47,810 nucleotides of DNA. It comes from Pirellulales bacterium (GTDB taxonomy: Bacteria; Planctomycetota; Planctomycetia; Pirellulales; Thermoguttaceae). A program made the position numbers and the translations under genes. This document shows positions 25,794 to 33,753 of the stretch, one piece after another; the stretch's first letter is position 1, and each line of letters starts with the position of its first letter. The stretch spans positions 1-47,810 of the forward strand of contig JAFGPV010000014.1 in the NCBI GenBank assembly GCA_016936015.1, read 5' to 3'. Under the pieces are notes generated by a model that saw only the letters and a program-made list of their open reading frames with translations, did not search any database and had not been told where the DNA came from.

Positions 25794-27332
25794 ATGCTTG
25801 CCAAGTTAAGGACCTTTTCGCTCTTGGGCATCGAGGCGGTTCCCGTCGAGGTCGAGGTGGACGTCTCGCCCGCCGGGCTGCCGAAGACGGTCTTGGTTGG
25901 CCTGCCCGAGGCGGCCGTGAAGGAGAGCACGCATCGGGTCGAACGGGCGATCGTCAACTCGGGATTCCAACGGCCGCAGAATCGCGTAGTGATCAACCTA
26001 GCCCCGGCCGACCTGCCGAAGGACGCCGCCTCGTTCGATCTGCCGATCGCCCTGGGCATCCTGGCCGGCAGCGGGCAGATGGACGTCGGGCGGCTGATGC
26101 AGTACGCCGTGGTCGGCGAGTTGGCCCTGGACGGCTCGACCCGGCCGGCCAAGGGGGCCCTGTCGATGGCGATGACCGCCGCCCGGGAAGATCATCTGGC
26201 CGGGATGCTGGTCCCACGCGACAGTGCGGCCGAGGCGGCCGTCGTCGAGGACGTCCCGGTCCTGCCGATCGCTAATCTGACCCAGGCCATCGCTTTTCTG
26301 ACCGGCGAGATCGACCTGGAGCCGTGCCCTTCGCGGCTGGCCGACCACTTCCGCGATTACTCGAGCTACGACGTCGATTTCTCGGACGTCCGCGGCCAGG
26401 AGACGGCCAAGCGGGCGTTGACCGTCGCCGCGGCCGGCAACCACAATCTCCTGATGATCGGCCCGCCCGGTTCCGGCAAGACGATGCTGGCCAAGCGGAT
26501 GCCGACCATCCTGCCGGTGCTGACGCCGGAGGAGTCGATCGAGACGACGCGGATCTACAGCGCCGTCGGGCGTCTGAAGGCCGGTCAGCCGCTGCTGGCC
26601 GTCCGGCCGTTCCGCTCCCCGCACCACACGATCAGCAACGCCGGGCTGGTCGGCGGCGGCTCGATCCCCACGCCGGGTGAGATCTCGCTGGCCCACAACG
26701 GCGTGCTCTTCCTCGACGAACTGCCCGAGTTCAACCGGCAGACGCTCGAGGTGCTCCGCCAGCCGCTGGAAGACGGCACGGTGACGATCGCCCGGGCGCT
26801 CAACAGCACGACCTTCCCTGCCAACTTTATGCTCATTGCGGCCTTGAATCCGTGCCCCTGCGGCTATCGGGGCGATCCGCGGCGGCGCTGTCAGTGCACT
26901 CCGCCGCAGGTCGAGCGGTACATGTCGAAAATCTCCGGCCCGCTGATCGATCGGATCGACATCCATATCGAAGTCCCTTCGGTGGCGTTTCGGGACCTCT
27001 CCGACGGGACGCCGGGCACCTCGAGTGCCGAGATGCGGGAGCAGGTCCAGAAGGCCCGGGAGACCCAGGCGGCCCGATTCCGCGGGAGCAAGATCCGCTG
27101 CAACGCCGACATGGGCCACCGGCCCATCCGCCAGCACTGCCCGCTGGACGACGAGTGCCAGAACCTCCTGAAATCGGCGATGGCCGAGATGGGCCTTTCG
27201 GCCCGGGCTCACGACAAGATCCTCCGCGTGGCCCGGACCATCGCCGATCTGGACGCCAGCGAGCCGATCCGCCCGAACCATCTGAACGAGGCGATTAACT
27301 ACCGGATGCTCGACCGGCAGTTGTGGACCTAG
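25794..27332 (+). CDS. comM: YifB/ComM-family AAA+ Mg-chelatase-like ATPase
   Basis: Hexameric AAA+ helicase that, in naturally competent bacteria, extends branch migration during integration of transformed DNA. 512 residues, usual length. The N-terminal Lon-like fold is at 1-165 ([29 protein letters not shown]). Walker A GPPGSGKT is at 223-230, Walker [11 protein letters not shown] near 303, the zinc-like cluster [11 protein letters not shown] with CQCTP near 350-368, and the C-terminal Mg-chelatase domain follows. It stands alone on its strand. Whether this organism is competent cannot be told. Confidence 0.93.
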   Translation: MLAKLRTFSLLGIEAVPVEVEVDVSPAGLPKTVLVGLPEAAVKESTHRVERAIVNSGFQRPQNRVVINLAPADLPKDAASFDLPIALGILAGSGQMDVGRLMQYAVVGELALDGSTRPAKGALSMAMTAAREDHLAGMLVPRDSAAEAAVVEDVPVLPIANLTQAIAFLTGEIDLEPCPSRLADHFRDYSSYDVDFSDVRGQETAKRALTVAAAGNHNLLMIGPPGSGKTMLAKRMPTILPVLTPEESIETTRIYSAVGRLKAGQPLLAVRPFRSPHHTISNAGLVGGGSIPTPGEISLAHNGVLFLDELPEFNRQTLEVLRQPLEDGTVTIARALNSTTFPANFMLIAALNPCPCGYRGDPRRRCQCTPPQVERYMSKISGPLIDRIDIHIEVPSVAFRDLSDGTPGTSSAEMREQVQKARETQAARFRGSKIRCNADMGHRPIRQHCPLDDECQNLLKSAMAEMGLSARAHDKILRVARTIADLDASEPIRPNHLNEAINYRMLDRQLWT

Positions 27333-27798
27333 GGCGTGCTGACGATTCCCGTGAATGCGCTGGTTGGTTCTCTTCATCTTTTTTGCCCTTTTCCGGGCTG
27401 AATTGTTGGACAATACGGGGTCTTCAAGTGCCGGTTTTTACGGGCCCGCGCGGGAATTGTTGTGGGTGAATTGTTGAGCACTTTTCCGGCGCGAAGGCCG
27501 TTTGGTGCGGTGTTTTTCGATGTTTGATGGATGATCGCTCTCTTTGGTTGGAGTGAGTTTTTGACGTTTTTAAATAGGCGGGCCAAGAGTGTTTCGTGTG
27601 TTTTCCTCGGGAAATACGGGATTTTTCGGGGTGGATTTTTTGCCGCTTGCGTTTGTGTAAAGCCATGCGTCGTGGAGTATGGGGAGTTGGTCATCAGAAT
27701 TTAAAAAATGCACGGTCGAGCCCTCGGCCGAGTGGGGTCTTGGTTCTTTTGGGGAGGGCGTTGCACAACAAGATTTTTCATGGCGAATTTCTCTTTTC

Positions 27799-27857
27799 GT
27801 AAGGTGCGTGAAACGCACCATCCATTCCAGGTTTGTGGTGCGTTCCACGCACCCTAC
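27799..27857. repeat. inverted repeat, GGTGCGTGAAACGCACC family
   Basis: Left arm 27799-27820 (GTAAGGTGCGTGAAACGC...) and right arm 27836-27857 are inverted copies with two or three mismatches. Each arm also holds a smaller palindrome (GGTGCGT/ACGCACC), giving a cruciform-prone unit. Confidence 0.7.
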
Positions 27858-28012
27858 AACTACAACTTCCCTGCGGATTGATAGCTGGGGATCGGCGCAT
27901 ATTTTCCACGCCAAGTTCGGGGGTTGGAATCAAATGGTCCAGTCATACAATTATGGCTGGTATTGTAGGAACCGTTTTTATTCGGTGTTTCATTGGCCGA
28001 AGACCAAGTCAT

Positions 28013-28170
28013 TCTCCCAGCCCTGGGCAGCGCCCAGGGGAATGAGACCCCCGAAATTTCCCTATCGGCCCAACGGGCCAATCCTTCGTCGGGAAGAACG
28101 ATTGGCCCGTTGGGCCGTTATTTTCTCCTCTTGGCTCCCTCTCCCCTGGGCGTTGCCCAGGGCTGGGAGA
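28013..28170. repeat. nested double inverted repeat
   Basis: Outer arms 28013-28040 and 28143-28170 match 27 of 28 as inverted copies (TCTCCCAGCCCTGGGC...). Inner arms 28063-28087 and 28096-28120 match 23 of 25 (CGGCCCAACGGGCCAATC core). Each arm is itself palindromic (CCTGGGCAGCGCCCAGG; GGCCCAACGGGCC). The single strand could fold into one long rod or several hairpins. Confidence 0.8.
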
Positions 28171-28377
28171 ACCGTTGCTCCTTCGGAGCAACCCGGCAAG
28201 TCGTCACGTCGAACCAATCCAAGATCAAAATTCGATGTGGGAATACCCACGTTTTGAGCAGCCCGGGCATAACGTGTACTTATGTTCATTATACCAGGAA
28301 AGTATCCCATTGGCAAGGGAACTTTTTAGCCACCGGATTGGGTGGGAAAAGGGGAAAGGAAGCTGTAATTTTAAGAA

Positions 28378-28392
28378 TTAAGGTCTGACCCC
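28378..28392 (+). repeat. cassette-boundary motif, copy 1 (plus orientation)
   Basis: TTAAGGTCTGACCCC. An inverted copy at 29564-29578 closes the block of three small genes. Two further copies bracket the SIR2-like gene (29829-29843 and 31016-31028). Confidence 0.65.
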
Positions 28393-28421
28393 GATTCTAA
28401 AATTTGTTGAGGATATCCCCT

Positions 28422-28449
28422 TTTACATGTGGTTTGGGTTTGGTATAAT
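28422..28449 (+). promoter_or_regulatory. promoter of the small-gene cassette
   Basis: TTTACA (28422-28427), 16 bases, TATAAT (28444-28449), 38 bases before the first ATG. It lies inside the motif-bounded cassette, so the cassette carries its own promoter. Confidence 0.6.
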
Positions 28450-28487
28450 GGGGGGCTAGTTCGTCTTCTCGATGAAGGGATTGATTT

Positions 28488-28646
28488 ATGCATGCTTATC
28501 GATTTCTTGGCATTTGGTGTATTCCGACTTTAATTGTCGGTGTAATCATTATGGTCCTAACTGGTGCGAAACCAGCAGTGGCAATGCCAATTGCAGGTAT
28601 CATTGGCTTTTTTATAACAATCGGCTATTTAACAAGACAAAAATAA
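28488..28646 (+). CDS. small two-helix membrane protein
   Basis: 52 residues, beginning MHAYRFLGIWCIPTLI. Two hydrophobic segments (about 7-24 and 33-47) are separated by GAKPAVAM, giving a hairpin membrane protein with a short basic tail (TRQK). The ribosome binding site AAGGGA at 28475-28480 is seven bases from the ATG. Visibly AT-rich compared with the host genes. First of three genes in a motif-bounded cassette. Size and topology would fit a holin-like, toxin-like or membrane sensor peptide, but nothing decides between them. Confidence 0.6.
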   Translation: MHAYRFLGIWCIPTLIVGVIIMVLTGAKPAVAMPIAGIIGFFITIGYLTRQK

Positions 28647-28662
28647 TAAGGGACTTTTCATT

Positions 28663-29136
28663 ATGAATCGGGACAAAAACAGAATTCTTTATGGTGACCT
28701 TGTTTATGAGCGTCGTAATTGGCCGATTACTGTTTTATCATCGATTCCACCTATCCTTTATCCTTGTACTAATTGCGGTTCTATAACACTTCATGTTGTA
28801 GGTGAACAACCAACTGGAATAGGAATACAAATTCCATTTACAAAAAAACCATTGGCTTCTACTGGAAGAGGCTACCACCTGATATGCAATGAATGCACCA
28901 CAATATCAACACAACTTAAAAAAGAAACAATCACCATGCTCGAATCTAGGATAATCCCTGTGGAACTATGTGATCCCATAGATGCTTATTTTCGAGCCGA
29001 TCCTAATTGCCCTATTCCTTATACAAAAGAATTTCCTAACTATTTCGTTAACCAATGTCCTCCAGGTATTGACAACACTTATCTTGTTTTCATAACAACA
29101 ATTCTAAGCGTTTATCGTCGCAATGATATGGCATGA
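28663..29136 (+). CDS. hypothetical zinc-ribbon protein
   Basis: 157 residues, family not recognised. Two Cys pairs, CTNC near 35-38 and CNEC near 75-78, about 40 residues apart, suggest a zinc ribbon. The segment between contains GIGIQIPFTKKPLAS. The C-terminal third is predicted to be soluble. A ribosome binding site AAGGGA at 28647-28652 lies ten bases upstream. Codon use is AT-rich like its two neighbours, pointing to a shared foreign origin. The 16-base gap from the preceding gene implies co-transcription. Confidence 0.6.
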   Translation: MNRDKNRILYGDLVYERRNWPITVLSSIPPILYPCTNCGSITLHVVGEQPTGIGIQIPFTKKPLASTGRGYHLICNECTTISTQLKKETITMLESRIIPVELCDPIDAYFRADPNCPIPYTKEFPNYFVNQCPPGIDNTYLVFITTILSVYRRNDMA

Positions 29137-29145
29137 GGTCTATTT

Positions 29146-29559
29146 ATGTTTTCAGAAGAAGAGGAATATATTTTGAGCAAAGTCAAAGAAGGTTTATCTT
29201 TACTTTCATATAATTTATCTCCTGAAGAAGATATTATTCTTACTTCTTCCGTTTTTGATTTAGATAATCTACCTGATAGTTATAGACAATTAGCCAATCC
29301 TTTGAAAGCCCGATGCATAGCTGCACTTTCTTCCTCATATTCACAATTGACACAAGGGAAAAATCCAAAAGCGGCAATTCACTGGCGGGATACCTATGAA
29401 CGCCTTTACAAATCATCAGATAAAGTGATTAGAGTCATTCTAATTGAATGGTATATAGAGGTTGGCCGAGCACAAGAAAAGCAGGCGTTAGGTTGTTTGC
29501 CAACTATACTGTCATCTGTATTATTAATTTTATTTATAATAATAGGCATCCACTTATGA
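29146..29559 (+). CDS. hypothetical protein with C-terminal membrane anchor
   Basis: 137 residues, family not recognised. The soluble helical N-terminal part (FSEEEEYILSKVKEGL..., and SSYSQLTQGKNPKAAIHW) is followed by a single C-terminal membrane helix (LPTILSSVLLILFIIIGIHL). It starts 9 bases after the preceding stop. Tail-anchored topology together with the hairpin membrane protein in the same cassette hints at a small membrane-associated complex. That is inference only. Confidence 0.6.
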   Translation: MFSEEEEYILSKVKEGLSLLSYNLSPEEDIILTSSVFDLDNLPDSYRQLANPLKARCIAALSSSYSQLTQGKNPKAAIHWRDTYERLYKSSDKVIRVILIEWYIEVGRAQEKQALGCLPTILSSVLLILFIIIGIHL

Positions 29560-29563
29560 AATA

Positions 29564-29578
29564 GGGATCAGACCTTAA
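29564..29578 (-). repeat. cassette-boundary motif, copy 2 (inverted)
   Basis: GGGATCAGACCTTAA, the reverse complement of TTAAGGTCTGATCCC; one difference from copy 1. It follows the third small gene by 4 bases. Confidence 0.65.
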
Positions 29579-29836
29579 CTATTTCTTCAGCAAGACTTAC
29601 AGATTGGACACAATTTCAGGAAGGGCAAGGACTTTGTGATGCTAGCATGAAAAATACAAGTAACACACTCAAGAGACGGCAACGCGGTCTTTGTGAATTC
29701 CACGGGAATCGGCGACATGAAAGCGTTCCCTTATTGACACGTGAATCCACCGGATTGAATGCTAGCGTGATTAATTCTAGTTGCAACAACCACTTAGGCT
29801 GATTCCGGAAGTCTTGCTGTAGAAATTATTAAGGTC
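29571..29836. mobile_element. 266-bp MITE-like element with 28-bp terminal inverted repeats
   Basis: Arms 29571-29598 and 29809-29836 are inverted copies, 25 of 28 by eye, sharing GACCTTAA, ATTTCT and CAGCAAGACTT. The interior has no open reading frame of note. It has two diverged direct repeats starting ATGCTAGC (29639 and 29759, 120 bases apart), and GTGAATTCCAC / GTGAATCCACC pieces. The outer eight bases coincide with boundary motifs 2 and 3, so this may be a separate miniature element or a linker shared by the two flanking cassettes. A structured RNA cannot be excluded. Confidence 0.5.
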
Positions 29837-29843
29837 CGTCCCC
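29829..29843 (+). repeat. cassette-boundary motif, copy 3
   Basis: TTAAGGTCCGTCCCC, two differences from copy 1. It overlaps the 3' end of the SIR2-like gene and supplies its stop codon and last few codons. Confidence 0.55.
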
Positions 29844-30884
29844 AATTTCCCCAATTTCGATTTCCGATTTCTTAGGATACTCATAGGCAACCAGTTCATC
29901 AATAGCATTGCCCATCCCTTCAAGATTTCCTGCCCATGCAATCGGCTCGACGACCTTACCGTCATAATTCGACTGGAATAGAGCCTCGCAAGAACGTCGT
30001 GGATAACGTGCTAACAACGACTCGTGGAAGCTCCGACGTATATCGTAGTGATGAAAAATCGAGAAGGAAGACCATTGCCGTGCAAGCTCGTTCTGATCTC
30101 GTATGTCGATGATCTCCAAACGATGAATCAACTTATGGGATTCTCCATCCTTCCAGGCAGCCTTGAGAGTGGTCATAGCTTCTTGATCTGTCATTGGCGC
30201 GCTATAGCCAAATATGGTGATGATAAGCGCCCTCCCAATGAACTCACGAAAATCTTTCCACTGAGAGACCATATAGGGGCCTTCCGCGTAGTCCTTTTTC
30301 TCAACGGGGTAGAGCAGCCTAGTCGGATTCAATTTTGCGCCGCAGGTAGGGCAGGTCTCAATTTTTGGCATTGCCATAAGGCATTGCTCGCAAAATGCAA
30401 CACGGACATTGCCGTGGAGGTGGAAAATGTTTGGCATATTTGTTGAAGGAACTTGTTCAGCAATACGGTCGTAAGCATCGGCCAGAAAAGGATCCCAATT
30501 GAAAGTGAAAATCGCGTCCTTCCCCCGCAACGATAACAATAGCAGGTCGTAGATTGTCGGATATCTGGGCAGAATCAATCGGTTGAAATAGTCTTCAACG
30601 CGATTTTCGATCTCTTGGACCAGCAGTGGTTGTGGATCGGCGACATGGAGGCGACTATACAGGGACTCGAAGCCGATAGTTGGATCGTAGCCAGCACCGG
30701 AAACAAAGTCGTTCAGCTCAAGTATTTCGACCAGATTCGCCATCATAGGGAGTCGCCTCCCCAAGGCATCACCGTTGGGGCAGGCTGCAACACTGGCACC
30801 TGCTCCCAATATCACGACATGGGGCGCGCCAATACGACGGCACTGTAGCGAAATGATATCTTCTTGCTTAACATCGTATCCCAC
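29829..30884 (-). CDS. SIR2-like domain protein (candidate NADase, possible phage defence)
   Basis: 351 residues. The SIR2 fold signs are present: GAGAS at 27-31 (NAD-binding), TFNWD at 127-131, HLHGN with the catalytic-type His157, and a four-Cys zinc site (Cys165, Cys168, Cys178, Cys181). FGYSAPMTDQEA near 225-236 is typical of SIR2-like, not classical deacetylase, members. Related SIR2 domains act as NAD-depleting effectors in anti-phage systems (Thoeris, DSR, SIR2-Argonaute). No partner gene is certain here. The neighbours are the cassette of small AT-rich genes, transcribed convergently. The retained zinc ribbon leaves deacylase-like activity possible. The C-terminus (EIGEIGDGP) is encoded by the repeat motif and may be an add-on. 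Confidence 0.78.
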   Translation of the reverse strand: MGYDVKQEDIISLQCRRIGAPHVVILGAGASVAACPNGDALGRRLPMMANLVEILELNDFVSGAGYDPTIGFESLYSRLHVADPQPLLVQEIENRVEDYFNRLILPRYPTIYDLLLLSLRGKDAIFTFNWDPFLADAYDRIAEQVPSTNMPNIFHLHGNVRVAFCEQCLMAMPKIETCPTCGAKLNPTRLLYPVEKKDYAEGPYMVSQWKDFREFIGRALIITIFGYSAPMTDQEAMTTLKAAWKDGESHKLIHRLEIIDIRDQNELARQWSSFSIFHHYDIRRSFHESLLARYPRRSCEALFQSNYDGKVVEPIAWAGNLEGMGNAIDELVAYEYPKKSEIEIGEIGDGP

Positions 30885-31390
30885 AATTCACCTCTATCTG
30901 GAGTAGAATACATAATCTTGAGAGAGAAAACGCGACACCTATAACCGCCGCTGAGTCATATACACAAACCGGGATCACAAACCGGTACAAACCAAAAACC
31001 GGAAACCGAAACCGTGGTCAGACCTCAACATTTACTTAAGCGTTACGAAGTGGTTTCCTTTTTGAGTTTTTCCTCGGTCCGTTCGAGGGGATGGATCTGG
31101 GCGGGCGGGGCTTGGGGGATTCGGCGACTGGCGACGCTGATGGCTGCGCCGCTGATGCCACCATAATACACTCCGATGGCCCAATGCGTCCAGCCTGTCA
31201 GACGAGAGGCCAACTCGATGGCCGTTAAGAGCCCGATTCTTGGTCCAATTCTTGTTTTCGACGACCATGTGACGGGGCCAGTGCCGTCTTGCTCCTCGCG
31301 CGACCTTGATCTGGCCGCTTGCGGATCTTATACTTGGTCGTGTCGGAAGGGGCTGGTTCTCGCCTCGATTCACTCCATTGAAAGCCGACC
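30885..31390. other. intergenic region with cassette end and a coding remnant
   Basis: It contains the fourth boundary motif (31016-31028) and, before it, ACAAACCGG-type short repeats (30965-31010). On the minus strand at 31043-31340 an open frame without a start codon reads ...GLLTAIELASRLTGW and ends ERTEEKLKKETTS; it looks like the tail of a decayed membrane protein. No intact gene is supported. Confidence 0.4.
31016..31028 (-). repeat. cassette-boundary motif, copy 4 (inverted)
   Basis: GGTCAGACCTCAA, the reverse complement of TTGAGGTCTGACC; it closes the SIR2-like cassette on its 5' side. Confidence 0.55.
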
Positions 31391-32626
31391 ATGAGATTCC
31401 TATTGACTTGCGTGTTGGCGTCGTGCGTCACGATCGTTCAGGCGCAGTCGCCCGAGCAGTTCGGCGTGACTACGTTGACGCCGCCGACGCTTCAACCGGC
31501 TCCGAGGCCGATTTACTGGCCGCGGATGCGAATGTGGCAGGGGATTCCGAGCATCGAGCGGACGGCCAACGGCCGGCTCTGGGCGACCTGGTTTTGCGGG
31601 CCATTGATCGAAGGGGCACGAGGCTATGGGAACTACGCCGTGCTCGTGACGAGCGAGGACGACGGGAAGACGTGGTCGAAGCCCGTGGCCGTGTATGACG
31701 CCACGCCGTTTTTCGGCGGGATCACGCTCGATCCGCATCTGTGGATCGATCCCGCAGGGCGGATGTGGTGGTTCGTCAACCGCAACCTGGCGGTGCCGGA
31801 CGCCAACGGCACGTTCTCGGTATGGGGTTTCTGCACGGACAACGCGGAGGTCGCTTCGCCGACGTGGAAAGCACCGGTGTTTGCCGGGTACGGCAGCGCG
31901 TTGAACAAGCCGATCGTGCTGTCCGACGGCGAGTGGCTCCGGCCCGTGGACACTTTCGACCCGAACGACCCGGAACGAACCCGATTCTACGTATCGCGCG
32001 ACCAGGGGAAGACGTTTCACTTTCTTTCGAAGACGCCGATCAAGGACGGGAGCTTTTCGGAACTGATGGCGGTCGAGCGACGAGACGGGAGCCTGTTGGC
32101 CTTGTCGCGCACGACGTACGGAATCGCCCAGATCGAGTCTTTCGACCGGGGCACAACCTGGAAGAACGACCGGCCGTTGACCAAGCAACGGGGCGTTAAC
32201 GCGCGGTTTCATCTGCGCAGGCTGAAGTCGGGCGCGCTGCTGCTGGTGCTCAACGACCATCCGAAATCGCGCACGAATATGACGGCGATGCTCTCGGAAG
32301 ACGAGGGAAAGACCTGGCCGCACAAACTGCTTCTCGACGGCCGCGCCTTGGTCAGCTATCCCGACGGCGTCGAAGGGAGCAACGGCTTTCTCTACGTCAT
32401 TTATGACCGGGGCCGTTACGTGAAAGGCGCGCAGGAGATTCTGATGGCCAAGATCACGGAGGCCGACATCAAGGCGGGAAAGCTCGTCAATCCGGACAGC
32501 CGGCTCCGAGTCGTGGTCAACCGGCTGGCCGATCACGGCGGAGGCGTTCACGTGACCAACGAGACGAAGAGAATGCTCAAGGAGTATGAGAAGGAACTGG
32601 ACGCGAAACGGCGGGGGCGAGACTGA
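31391..32626 (+). CDS. secreted sialidase/neuraminidase-like (BNR repeat) protein
   Basis: Predicted six-bladed beta-propeller of the sialidase superfamily, exported. 411 residues. The signal peptide is MRFLLTCVLASCVTIVQA, then QS. Four Asp boxes are visible: SEDDGKTW (88-95), SRDQGKTF near 205, SFDRGTTW near 250 and SEDEGKTW near 302. The N-terminal FRIP-like position reads YWPRMRMWQGIPSI, with an arginine that could be in the substrate triad. Planctomycetes use many such proteins on algal or host glycans, but non-enzymatic members exist. No neighbouring glycan genes. Confidence 0.82.
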   Translation: MRFLLTCVLASCVTIVQAQSPEQFGVTTLTPPTLQPAPRPIYWPRMRMWQGIPSIERTANGRLWATWFCGPLIEGARGYGNYAVLVTSEDDGKTWSKPVAVYDATPFFGGITLDPHLWIDPAGRMWWFVNRNLAVPDANGTFSVWGFCTDNAEVASPTWKAPVFAGYGSALNKPIVLSDGEWLRPVDTFDPNDPERTRFYVSRDQGKTFHFLSKTPIKDGSFSELMAVERRDGSLLALSRTTYGIAQIESFDRGTTWKNDRPLTKQRGVNARFHLRRLKSGALLLVLNDHPKSRTNMTAMLSEDEGKTWPHKLLLDGRALVSYPDGVEGSNGFLYVIYDRGRYVKGAQEILMAKITEADIKAGKLVNPDSRLRVVVNRLADHGGGVHVTNETKRMLKEYEKELDAKRRGRD

Positions 32627-32977
32627 AATCGGCGGGCCGAACTCGCTAGTCTCTATCTCCCTGATGATCGTCGCGGCGGTTGTGTTGTACGGGATTCCCA
32701 GTTATTGTTAACACGGTTTGATCAGCCTGGAGGAGTTCCTCAAACCCCATCCGGCCCCCACCGATCATCCATTTCCCCTCTCTCCCTGAAAAATATTTTC
32801 TCGTGCGGCGAACCGCTGGCGCCGCACTGTCGTCCTCACACTTGGGAAGGCGGTTTTTCTCAGCCTTCAAGCGGATTTCCCCCAATCCCAACCGCTGGAG
32901 GGGGGGCAATTGAACGTTTTTTCCACGCTACTTACAATAGATTTTGGTGTTGAATTAAAAAAAGGAGTTTTTTTCTC
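32627..32977. other. intergenic region before rpiB
   Basis: No gene. It contains a GC-rich hairpin GTGCGGCG/CGCCGCAC (32803-32827) without a T tract, and the rpiB promoter. Confidence 0.5.
32910..32938 (+). promoter_or_regulatory. rpiB promoter (ancestrally rpiB plus tRNA-Leu)
   Basis: TTGAAC (32910-32915), 17 bases, TACAAT (32933-32938). AAGGAG at 32962-32967 precedes the ATG. Before insertion of the island this promoter probably also served the tRNA-Leu that began three bases after rpiB. Confidence 0.65.
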
Positions 32978-33430
32978 ATGCGGATTGCCGTCGGCAGCGA
33001 CCATCGCGGCAGGGAACTTCGGGAAAAACTGATTGCCTTCCTCCAGCAATCGGGCCGGGAAGTGATCGATGCGGGCCCCAACGGCGACGGGGACGTGGAC
33101 TATCCCGACGTGGCCGAAGCCGTCGCCCGGCAGGTCAGCCGGCAGGAAGCCGAACGGGGAATTTTGATCTGCGGCACCGGATTGGGGATGTGCATCGTGG
33201 CCAACAAGCTTCCCGGCGTCCGGGCGGCCCCCTGCTACGACGACCTCTCGGCCGCCATCAGCCGCCGCCACAACGACCTGAACGTCCTTTGCCTGCCGGG
33301 CGACCTGATGGGCCAGCGGCTGGCCCACCGGATCGTCGAGACCTGGCTGAGCACCCCCTTCGACGGCGGCCGACACGCCCGGCGCAACCAGAAAATCGCC
33401 GATCTCGAACAGCAAAACGGACACCATTAA
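32978..33430 (+). CDS. rpiB: ribose-5-phosphate isomerase B
   Basis: Interconverts ribose 5-phosphate and ribulose 5-phosphate in the pentose phosphate pathway. 150 residues. The N-terminus MRIAVGSDHRG, the DYPDVAEAVA block and the active-site loop ICGTGLGMCIVANK are all present, the last with the catalytic-type cysteine just before GTG. YDDLSAAISRRHNDLNVL is also canonical. The stop codon is three bases before the duplicated tRNA 5' half. Confidence 0.94.
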   Translation: MRIAVGSDHRGRELREKLIAFLQQSGREVIDAGPNGDGDVDYPDVAEAVARQVSRQEAERGILICGTGLGMCIVANKLPGVRAAPCYDDLSAAISRRHNDLNVLCLPGDLMGQRLAHRIVETWLSTPFDGGRHARRNQKIADLEQQNGHH

Positions 33431-33433
33431 TCC

Positions 33434-33474
33434 GCGGCCCTGGTGGAATTGGCAGACACGCAAGACTTAGGATC
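33434..33474 (+). repeat. attachment site, left (5' half of tRNA-Leu)
   Basis: 41 bases identical to the first 41 bases of the intact tRNA-Leu at 43426-43466, running from the acceptor stem through the whole anticodon loop. Downstream the sequence diverges at once, so this copy cannot fold as a tRNA. It is the chromosomal remnant of the target after integration. Confidence 0.9.
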
Positions 33475-33492
33475 GCTACTATACATCCGGTC

Positions 33493-33608
33493 ACTGTTAC
33501 GTTAAAGGGACGTTATCAACCCCTCTCGCGTTTTTTCGCTATTCACTTGTTGGATTGTTGGGGTCCGTTACTGTTACGTTGTCGAAAACGGCAACAGTTG
33601 CGGCAACA
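33493..33608. repeat. left-end direct repeats of the island
   Basis: ACTGTTACGTT occurs at 33493-33503 and 33570-33580. GGCAACA occurs at 33590-33596 and 33602-33608, start to start 12 bases. The second pair matches, in sequence and spacing, a pair at the right end (43351-43357, 43363-43369). These are candidate integrase arm-type or excisionase sites. The 33475-33753 stretch has no gene. Confidence 0.55.
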
Positions 33609-33753
33609 CTTGACGGAAAAGAGGCAAGGGGTAAATTGATGAGCATTGCCGGGAAGATCGGATAGCTACCGATCAAGCGGCCGGCGAGATTCCAAGGGAA
33701 ACCTAATCGCCCGAGGGACTCGCCCGGCCGGCCCGGAGAAAGGATTAGGAATC

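Larger units (their letters stand above)
27333..28487. other. non-coding accessory region with stacked inverted repeats
   Basis: About 1.1 kb without a convincing gene. Open frames on either strand are low-complexity or run through repeats. It contains an inverted repeat at 27799-27857, a nested one at 28013-28170, the first cassette-boundary motif at 28378-28392 and a promoter at 28422-28449. T- and G-rich tracts at 27370-27660 are noticeable and unexplained. Confidence 0.6.

Noticed and set aside
27374-27694. Open frame of 106 codons on the minus strand
   Set aside because: Low-complexity Lys/Pro/Thr sequence in a repeat-rich gap, with no ribosome binding site or family.
27799-28170. CRISPR-like array
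   Set aside because: The repeats are inverted and nested, not regularly spaced direct repeats, and no cas gene is present.
31043-31340. Possible small membrane protein gene on the minus strand
   Set aside because: The most protein-like frame has no start codon and is cut off by a stop upstream; kept only as a possible remnant.
33434-33474. A second tRNA-Leu gene at the left end
   Set aside because: Only the first 41 bases are present; no T arm, variable arm or acceptor 3' strand follows, so it is an att remnant.
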